Source: Juglans regia (taxonomy: Eukaryota; Streptophyta; Magnoliopsida; Fagales; Juglandaceae). From it: DNA of 64,000 nt. The stretch lies in the NCBI RefSeq assembly GCF_001411555.2, contig NW_023361867.1, positions 186,001-250,000 on the forward strand, read 5' to 3'. Position numbers and translations under genes: made by a program. Of the stretch, positions 56,270 through 64,000 are shown piece by piece (positions within the stretch are counted from its first letter, which is position 1; each line of letters starts with the position of its first letter). Below the pieces are notes generated by a model, which was given only the letters and a program-made list of their open reading frames with translations, ran no database searches and was not told the DNA's origin.

Positions 56270-57697
56270 CTAGGAAAATGCATTTTTTGCCTCTTGGATC
56301 AAACTTCTTGCGTCCATGAGAGAGGGTAGTTGCAAAACACAAGCATCCAAAACTTTGAGATGATGGTATGCAGGTTTATTTGAAAACAAAATTTCGTATG
56401 GAGTTTTATTGCCAAGAAGAGGGGTTGGTGTTCTATTTATAAGATAAATAGCTGTTAAAATGCAATCATTCCAGAAATGTAAGGGAAGACCTGATTGAAA
56501 ACGTAGTGCTCTTGCAACATTAAGGATGTGTTGGTGTTTTCTCTCAACAATGCCATTTTGTTGAGGTGTTTCAACACAAGAACGTTGGTGTATAATGCCC
56601 TTTTGATTAAAAAATTCAGTCATTTGAAACTCAGCCCCATTATCACTTCTAATGATTTTGATTTTGGTGTCAAATTGGGTTGCTATCATGTTATAAAAAG
56701 ATTCAATGCAAGCTCTAGTTTCTGATTTTGCATGTAATAAATAAACCCAAGTAGTTCGTGACAAGTCATCAACAAGAGTTAAAAAATACTTAGTTCCATC
56801 ATAAGCAGGTATTGAGCATGGTCCCCAAATGTCAACATGTACCAAATCAAAAATAGAAGCAGACTTGTGATGGCTAATGGGAAAAGAATTTCTGTGTTGC
56901 TTAGCTATAGGGCAAACTGAACAAGGGGAAACTTTACTAATATTGAAATTGTCTTTTACATTTGGATCATCAATTAAAATCATTCTAGTATTTGAAATAT
57001 GACCAAGGCGACAATGCCAAAGGTCAGAACTCTTGCTACTAGTCATGACAGAAGCACTAAGAAACTTAGAATTGAGAGATAAGGTGGATATGGCCTTGGT
57101 GAAGGCATTTGGGGAAACAACCACTGGCAAGAGGTGATACAGGCTGCCTTTGACTTCAGCAATCCCAATCGTGGTCCAGGTGGAAAGGTCTTGAATAAAA
57201 TAGTGATTAGATAGAAAAAGCAAACAACATGTAAGTGCTTCTATCAGCTTCTTAACTGAAATCAAATTAAAACAGAATGAGGGGACACATAAAACATCCT
57301 TCAATAGGATGTTATTAGTAAGTTGAACATTTCCTAGATGACTAACAGGCATGGAGGTTCCATTTGGAAGCTTGACTGAGTATGAAACTTTAGAAGTAAC
57401 AGAAGAAAAGAATGTGGCACTACAGATCATGTGATCTGTTGCACCCGAGTCTATAATCCAAGGTATGGCATCATGATGAATAAATTCATGTGTAAAAGAA
57501 GAGAGAGCAAGATGAATACATGAAATTTTGGAGGGTTTTGGCTCAGTTGTGACAGGTTGATGAACAGCCTGAGCATGGTTCACAAAAGGACAAGCAATCG
57601 AATTGTCCTTGTCTTGAAGCAAAGTCATAAGCTGCTGATATTGTGCTTTGGTAAAAATTACTCGATTTTCATTAGTTTCCTCCTGGTTAGAGTCCAA
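56270..57697 (-). pseudogene. pol: Copia Pol: protease, GAG-pre-integrase and integrase
   Basis: It contains the protease active site WIIDSGATDHM, the pre-integrase block DLWHCRLGHIS with CSVCPIAKQHR (HHCC zinc site), and the integrase core: HVDIWGPC (first Asp), IIRSDNGAEF (second Asp), TPQQNGIVERKHQHI (Glu). These are all catalytic residues. The frame ends early by a shift near 56340, after LIN.TPTPLL..KTPYE, so the C-terminal GKE-like region is lost from this frame. Upstream, the frame overlaps the second zinc knuckle region of gag. Confidence 0.93.
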
Positions 57698-58698
57698 AAA
57701 TAGACTAGCCTGATTGGCAGAAGATCCAAAAACTTTACCCTTATGAAATTTATGGCCAGGAGGGTAACCATGTAGCTTATAACATCTCTCAGCTACATGA
57801 CCAGTTTGTTTGCAATGAGTACAGCTAGGAACTTGTGCATTTCCTATTTTAAAACAAGTTTCAAAAGTATGTCCCTGTATGCGGCAGTGGGTGCAATATG
57901 GTCTTTCCTTCTTTGTGGCAGCAGGTACTTAAAGGAAGCATAGGATGTGTTGGTGACTAAGGCCATGGACTCAGGGTTTGGGAAGGCAGATATAATCTGA
58001 TGTTGCTGTTCTTGTTGCTGTATAAGGGAGAAAACCTTGCTAACAGGAGGGATAGGGTCTAACAACATGATTTGGTCCCTAACATTGGAGTATCTGTCAT
58101 TTAATCCCATGAGAAATTGAATTACACTATCTCTTTGATATCTGTCATTCAAAATAGTTAGTTGTCCACAGGTGCATGCAGGCATGGGGTTATATACAGC
58201 AAGTTCATCCCACAGGGTTTTGAGCTTACCATAGTATATGCTCACAAGATCTTGCTCTTGTTGAAGGCTTGCTAAGCTCCTCTTTAGTTGAAAAATTTTG
58301 GGGCCATTTTGCTGGGTGAAACGATCCCTAAGTTCATCCCAAATATCTCGAACATTTTCAACAAAAGCCACACTTGATTTTACATCAGCACTAATGGAAT
58401 TCTGAATCCAAGTAATCACCATATCATTGCACCGCTCCCACGCATTGAACAGAGGATCTTTAGATGAAGCAGGTCTTATAAGGGTCCCATTGATGAACCC
58501 CAGTTTGTTCCTTGCTCTAAGAGCCCGTCGCATAGCTCGGGACCAAATCACATAATTTTCTGATGTAAGGAGATCAGTGACAAGTGTGATAGTGGTATTA
58601 TCTCCACTGTCAACTCGGTATGGGTTGTTTGGGTCACTGAAATTGAGGAAAGGAGAATGATTGAGGAAAGGAGAAGGATGTTCTTGTTCGTCTTCCAT
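57698..58698 (-). pseudogene. gag: Copia Gag with zinc knuckles
   Basis: It starts at the Met of MEDEQEHPSPF (58698). Blocks seen: YRVDSGDNTTITLVTDLL and ENYVIWSRAMRRALRARNK (Retrotran_gag_3-like N-terminus), AWERCNDMVITWIQNSI, FQLKRSLASLQQEQDLVSIYYGKLKTLWDEL and the CTCG pair. Near 57928 the frame shifts; two CCHC knuckles (CTHCRIQGHTFETC and CTHCKQTGHVAERC, at about 57800-57905) lie in the other frame. The frame is open upstream into the LTR, but that is not expected to be translated. Confidence 0.88.
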
Positions 58699-58737
58699 TG
58701 CAAAAAAAAAAGGATTAAGAGCAGGAAAAGAACCTGT

Positions 58738-58749
58738 TCTCTGGTACCA
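58738..58749 (-). promoter_or_regulatory. Primer-binding site of copia element
   Basis: TGGTACCAGAGA on the minus strand directly abuts the 5' LTR. It differs from the Met-tRNA consensus TGGTATCAGAGC at two positions, which would weaken priming. Confidence 0.75.
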
Positions 58750-59140
58750 TGCAGAAATGGAAAAGCAGAAACAGAAACAATGAAAAGGAGAAGAAACTTC
58801 TCTGTATTCGACTGAATTCAATTGTGTCTAGTTTGTACAAAAAGAACCAAATATATACAATGCATGACCTGCTGCGTGCAGACTGCAAATAACAGAATTT
58901 CCTATTCCACTACTAACAATAAATGACAGAACCACTATCATTTGTACAGCTCAACAAATAAGACAAAATATAGAAAAGTGAGAATAATAAAAAGGAATCA
59001 ATCTGGTGCGTCTCTGTACACATCATCTAGGGTAGACAAACGACATGTAGGAATAGAAGTGCTTCTTGGATCTTCAGGATGCACACAACTTGTAGCAGTA
59101 GTAGGACTTGTAGCAGCAGTAGGAGTAGAGTGCTGCAATA
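58750..59140 (-). repeat. 5' LTR of copia element
   Basis: 391 bp, about 98.7 percent identical by eye to the 3' LTR. Confidence 0.93.
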
Positions 59141-59145
59141 GTGAT
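59141..59145. repeat. TSD of copia element, right
   Basis: GTGAT, matching 53766-53770. Confidence 0.88.
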
Positions 59146-59866
59146 GATTCTTAAGTTGTTAGGTGGGCTCTTATCACATCATGTTCAGCTAATCTTTGTC
59201 CTAATTTGTAATTTGGCAATGAAATTTGAAAATTATCAATAAAACAACGAAAATGTTTCTCCCAAAACTACCGGTTCTCTATTTTTTTAAAGATCAATTG
59301 TGTGTTAATTCTAGTAAGATGATTATTTACAACTAAAATTAGTTGTGAATAGTCTTTTGATCCCAATAAATTAGTCACAAAAATCTATTTTTCTTGTAAT
59401 GTTTATTATTGTGTTTGTTTATTTTTATATATATTATAAATATATATATAAATACTTTAAATACATGTAATTAAGAGGCTCCAGCAAGACCCATAAAATA
59501 ATAGAATTTTCAAATGAAAAGTCATTATTAATTGTTATATAATTAAGCAGCTCCAGCGTAGTTTTTTTTTTTTAAATTATCAATAAAATAATATTGTAAC
59601 TTTTTGAGTTCCTGAATTTTCAAAGAGTCATTATTGTTATATGCACCTCTGGACATTAATGAAAATCTTGTTTTTTTTTTTTTTTAACTTTTAGATTTTT
59701 TTAATCCAACACTAGGTAGAAGGCGAGCTTGTATAGAGGCAGCCAAATGAAGATACATTTACTAGTTACATCTGTTTCCTTCTTTATTTTAATCTAGAAA
59801 ATAAAATAACACAATGTTGGGGCAAAGTTTGGAAAACCCACGTGAAAAATGTTGACAAGCCGAATC

Positions 59867-59904
<38 letters not shown>

Positions 59905-60411
59905 CATGTGCACCATTCTCTCCTTGTTAAGTCAAGATTTTTTTTTAATCTAACAAGAAAATTAAAGAATGTACAAGATTGATGTAAAAGTATACTTTTT
60001 TTTTTCTGCATGATGTATCCAATGAAATTTTAATTTTTATAAGCTAAATTAATTCTACAAAAAAAAAAAAAATGTATTTGTTATGGACTATTTGTAACAA
60101 GAATGACTATTTACGATCAAAATTTGCTCATTTTGACAGGAAATAATTATTTTCGTAGAAAATATATATAAACAATTATTTTTTAATTTGGCCTACATTT
60201 TGTTAAAATTTTACTAGAGACACCTAGTTAAAAAATAAATAGACAAGAGCGATGTAAAAGTCTACTTATTTTTTCACTTAAAACCATTCTGTTCATTTAT
60301 TTTTTTAACAAGATGTAAACCAATTTTTTTTTAATTAAAGTTGCCAAGTATATACCTACCTAAAACGTTTATATATATAGACAGATCGAAACATATAATT
60401 AAGCATCTATA

Positions 60412-60455
<44 letters not shown>

Positions 60456-61437
60456 TACACGATTGTTTCTATATCTTATTTTTTTTCAACAACTTGGTGC
60501 AAAAGCTACCGTCGGTGTAAATATAGAATAATATATAGCCAAGTGGCTATTAATTAATATTCAATGACAGACCTTGCATGTTCTTCGGTGGGTGGGTGCG
60601 AGCATATATATCTATATATATACATATATATATATATATGTATATATATATACCCGTCTCTCTAAGTTCGTCTTCCACGGGTGATCACTACTTTTATACT
60701 GGGATATACATATTTACAAGCCGCTGAATTTGGAACAGACCCTCATTCTTCCTTGTGAGTATGATCTAGTACTTCGTTTTTTCTTTTTGCATCAGATTCT
60801 CGTATGCATGCATCAGGACTTTAGAGATGAAGTTCAGCTTTTTATTTCATCACTAGCATAAAACCAACGCACAATTCCAATTTTTCACTGATGTTTCCAA
60901 CACCCCAGCAGATATATGCTTTGATTTTTTTGTTTTTTGTTTTTGTTTTTTCGTTCATCAATATAGGATTTGTTAGTTTCGTGTTTTAACTAATTTTACG
61001 TGATTTGATCAGTAAGAAAACTAAGTAAGAATAGTACTGCATGCATGGAACTTCAACGAGATTTGAAGCCCAAAGATTTTTAATAGACCCTATGAAAAAA
61101 ATAAATGTAGCTGCAAAATAATATATCAAAGTAGTAGAACATATATATATATATATATTGATAATTAAAACTTCGAAATCCACTAAAAGCTATTGAGAAA
61201 AACTCACATTAACGTGTGGGTGAGATAGATTATTTATAAATGCATCATGTGTATCGTGTGCATGGACAAATATGAGACGTAATCACAGGGATTGTTTACA
61301 AAATAATTAAGAAGGTTATAACAGATTTAAAAAATTCTATGTGTAATCACTTTTACGTACTCCTTTGTGAACAAATCAACGTGATTGACTACATCATTTT
61401 TTTAATATAAAATAACTGTTTAAGCAGTGAAAAAGAC
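59146..61437. other. Intergenic and probable promoter/5' UTR of the next gene
   Basis: AT-rich with (CT)n at 59869-59900, (CT)n(AT)n at 60411-60456 and a TATA-rich stretch at 60600-60655. A CT-rich leader followed by cttcctt|gtgagtatg near 60752-60763 could be a non-coding first exon ending at a splice donor upstream of the exon at 61438. No open reading frame of note. Confidence 0.4.
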
Positions 61438-61581
61438 ATGCCAACAGGGACTGGAGCTAATCAGCAAGTTGAGAGTGAAAACTCTCCAGGCAACTCAACT
61501 CATTCTAGCTCATCAATACAGACTGAAGCTAATGATCCACTAATTGATGATGAAGGAAATTCTTCAAGTTCAAACAACCGA

Positions 61582-61582
<1 letters not shown>
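61438..61582 (+). CDS. First coding exon of an ankyrin/PGG-type gene paralogue
   Basis: It encodes MPTGTGANQQVESENSPGN, then a Ser/Asn/Asp-rich stretch, and ends at the donor ccgag|gtttctc. It aligns with 19062-19254 (and 35171-35363): both share GTGANQ..ESE and GNSSSSNN, and both are followed directly by (CT)n in the intron. That locus continues into a PGG-domain protein, so this is probably the first exon of a related gene whose ankyrin exons lie further right or are missing. Unlike the duplicated copies, no stop is present. No further exon was recognised before 64000. The intron after it contains transposon-derived sequence from 62862, so the gene may be interrupted. Confidence 0.6.

Positions 61583-61585
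<3 letters not shown>

Positions 61586-61644
<59 letters not shown>
61586..61644. repeat. (CT)n microsatellite at intron start
   Basis: About 29 CT units begin within 4 bases of the splice donor. A pyrimidine run there is odd for a donor side. Confidence 0.93.
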
Positions 61645-61648
<4 letters not shown>

Positions 61649-62861
61649 ATGTGAAATTATCCAAATATCCTTATATCATATCACAAAGAACTATCAATTC
61701 ACTCAAATAATTGGTTAGTCAACATTCATGCAATTAAATAACAAGAAAATTTTAACATAAAATAAATTAATTGCATAACGTCAATCTTGGTAACTAAGGG
61801 AAACTCTTTAAAAAACTCTTTAAAGATAAAACCCTACAGGGCAGCCAAATCGAGAAAAGTCAATTTATTATTTGAAAATCAGTTATAAGTAAGTTCAAAT
61901 TATAAAATCTTTATCAATCGACTCTCCTACTTGACACGACAAAGGACCTATTTGTCTCTACCGCAGTAGCAGCCAAAACCTCTGACAATCTCCAAACATT
62001 GGCTTTTCTCCTGAAACTCTAGTAGTTGAATCACAATCACTTTATTCTAACTTAGAGCACAATCACACTCAAAGAGAGAAAAAAACTAGAATCTTGAAAA
62101 TTTCCTCATACGTAAGCACTCAGAAAGACTTTCTAAAATCTCAAAGGTCAAAATCTCTATAGATCCTAATTAATAGGATTACTTAAATATCCTATCTAGA
62201 AGCAGTTTGTAAGACAGTAGAATTTTGCTAACGGAATTCTGACACCTGGCACTTTATCTTCTCAGCAGTAACAGTTTCTCATTCAAACTTTTCTCTAGAT
62301 AATATCGAAACTCTTGGAACCCGACTTCTACACTTTTGACTTATCAAGATAAAATCAAAATAACTTTAGATAAACTCAAAGTATTTTACATTCATTCAAA
62401 TTACAAAACTCAACATAAGATGAAGTCTATCTTCTTAGTCAGCTAGTCCTAGCCAAACTCTTGCATCTTCAATCTCTCCCTTCGGTGGATTGATGACAAA
62501 ATCAACTTTGACGAATGTAATATGGACCTGTTAAACCACAACTAGTAGACCAATAAACCCAGTAGAAAATCCAAGAAAATAATCATGAAACAAGAATACT
62601 GACATAGAGCATTGACTAAGATTAGCTTTATTAGCATCACAAGTTTAAAAATAATCTAAGTCTAACAATATTCTAGTCCACCATTAAAACATGTTTAACA
62701 AACCCAAAATAAATCAAACCAACCAAAAAAAACATTATTCAGATTACAAACCACCTTAAAATTAAAAATGCTGAATCAAACACAATGCTTAATCAAACAA
62801 AAAAAGATTATAAAAAATCTTTTGCTACTCCCCCTCTGCTACTCTGCTGCTCCCCCTCACA
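61645..62861. other. No gene recognised; possibly retrotransposon non-coding part
   Basis: AT-rich with no open frame of note. It lies downstream (minus strand) of the gene relic at 62862 and may be part of the same element. Confidence 0.4.
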
Positions 62862-64000
62862 CTACTCCCCCTTTTTGTCGTCGAGTTGGCGAAAGGTAGA
62901 CTATTCAACATCTGAGTCCATAACACTCTTCATAACTTGTTGCATGTCCAGTGAGAGTTGAACTAGCCTGTCATTTGCTTGCACATAATCTAAGTGAACA
63001 ACAGCAATCTATTGCTACATTTTAGACTGGTTGGCCTCCAACTTTGCATCAATTGCATCAATCTTCTAGGAGAGAAGAGTAATCTATTCTAGCACTTAAG
63101 AGGTGGGGACCAATGGCTCTGGAGGAGAGGAGGTAGACTCTGTGGTGTAGGGTCTCTTATTTGATAACATAGCTTCTGACTTAACCACATCGACAGCCGA
63201 AATTGACCCGACCATCTTCATAGTGGGCTCATTGCTCATAAAAGGGATCTTAGCCATAATGGCCAATTTCGTGATTGAGCTTCCAAATGGCGAATTAAGT
63301 TCCTTATCCACATGTGAACGGTGGATAATATCAATAACATGCCTAGGATAATCTATAGAGATACTAGTAGCCAATGCATACATAAAATAGGCATGCTCAA
63401 GGGGAAGCTTGGTCTGACAACTAATGGGCCAAAGATTTGACAAAACCATTTTGGCCAAGAGTTTGAACTAAGGGAGCATCACATTAATAGGAAGTCTATG
63501 GACTTTGGGATTCCATTTTAGGCCTTGAGGTCCAACAAAAAGATTGCGCATGACAGTCTTTGTTAGAGCCCCCATGCGGTATAGATACAAGGGTGACTCC
63601 ACTACTTGTAAATCAAACAACTCCCTAAGAATGGCAGGGGAAATCTCAATTGTGGTTCTCCTAATAACATAAATTATACTGTGGTCATCCATATTAAAGT
63701 GAGCGATATTGGAATAAAACTATCTCACAACCTTAACACACGGAGTGGGTGAGGAGTGTGTGAGTTTTTCCTGATACCTCTCCACAAAAATATGACGTAT
63801 AATCTCATATTCACCATATGAAAAGTCAACAAAACTAATGTCTCTCACACCTAGAACTAGCCAGTGAGAGAAAATATACCTATAAGCAGCTTCAGCTTCA
63901 GGTGAATTGAAGAGTTCATACATTGCACTAGACCGTGGTGGTGCAGGTGGAGTGGCAGCAAAAGACTCTCCTCACTTGAGGAATTCTCGGGTGAGGGAAC
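62862..64000 (-). pseudogene. Transposon-derived gag-like gene (PF20167-like), partial, with stops
   Basis: One minus-strand frame runs from beyond 64000 to a stop at 62862-62864, broken by several in-frame stops (near 63718, 63465 and 63094). Visible: MYELFNSPEAEAAYRYIFSH, ISFVDFSYGEYEIIRHIFVE, VIRRTTIEISPAILRELFDLQ, then LPLEHAYFMYALATSISIDYP and RHVIDIIHRSHVDKELN, and a helical C-terminus ending in a Lys/Gly-rich KKGE. The layout resembles the 'putative plant transposon protein' family and is the same general kind as the antisense gene in the CACTA. A purine tract aaaaagggggagtag at the stop resembles a polypurine tract, suggesting an LTR retrotransposon source. The N-terminus is cut by the window edge. 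Confidence 0.62.

Larger units (their letters stand above)
53771..59140 (-). mobile_element. Ty1/copia LTR retrotransposon, minus strand, 5.4 kb
   Basis: LTRs of 392 bp (53771-54162) and 391 bp (58750-59140) with a 5-bp GTGAT TSD flank a gag-protease-integrase-RT-RNase H interior. Integrase before reverse transcriptase marks Ty1/copia. The two LTRs differ at about five positions (for example attctacta/attccacta, ctgtgcac/ctgtacac). Three or more frameshifts break the polyprotein, so it is inactive. On the minus strand the LTR starts TATTGCAG rather than TG, in both LTRs. Confidence 0.95.

Noticed and set aside
53599..59150. Copia flanks as part of a larger nested element
   Set aside because: The 5-bp TSD closes the element; no second pair of repeats was seen around it.

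Overview
This is nuclear plant DNA, almost certainly from a eudicot and probably a woody one. It is AT-rich, has intron-split genes, and is dominated by plant-type transposable elements (L1-like LINE, Ty1/copia, gag-only LTR element, gypsy-like solo LTR, CACTA, MITEs). A Fagales source is possible from general feel, but nothing here proves it.

Layout. 115-386 is the last exon of a DNase I-like (endonuclease/exonuclease/phosphatase) gene. 463-2460 is intergenic with two MITE-like inverted repeats. 2479-13362 is a full-length minus-strand L1-type LINE with a 16-bp target-site duplication (TSD). It is split by two later insertions: a gag-only LTR element with identical LTRs (2847-5123) and a 2.9-kb solo LTR (7287-10190).

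From 14765 the window holds two near-identical ~16-kb segments (14765-30772 and 30874-46915) separated by exactly 100 N. The first segment stops at the gap and the second starts at it. This is best read as two overlapping contig ends, probably two haplotypes, scaffolded head to tail, so genes in 14765-46915 should be counted once. Each segment holds a small minus-strand GRF-zinc-finger-like gene, a decayed ankyrin/PGG-domain gene, and the left part of a CACTA transposon inserted 73 bp past the PGG stop codon. Only the second segment continues through the CACTA right end at 51360.

The CACTA element (38414-51360, 12.9 kb, TSD ATT) carries a TNP2/TNPD-type transposase with DUF4216-like 3' exons, a downstream six-exon Transposase_24-type (TNPA-like) gene, and an antisense 'putative plant transposon protein' gene. 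Clusters of a 12-bp palindrome, ACGTTCGAACGT, lie at both ends and upstream of both the antisense gene and the transposase. This is the most system-like signal in the window: one site could serve both end recognition and promoter control. A ~178-bp hairpin and a 112-113-bp tandem repeat lie before the transposase.

53771-59140 is a minus-strand Ty1/copia element with frameshifted pol. 61438-61582 is exon 1 of a paralogue of the ankyrin/PGG gene, followed directly by a long (CT)n in the intron. 62862-64000 is a decayed minus-strand transposon-derived gene running off the window. Outside the transposons the only host-gene pieces recognised are the EEP exon, the GRF-like gene and the ankyrin/PGG fragments; no RNA genes were recognised.
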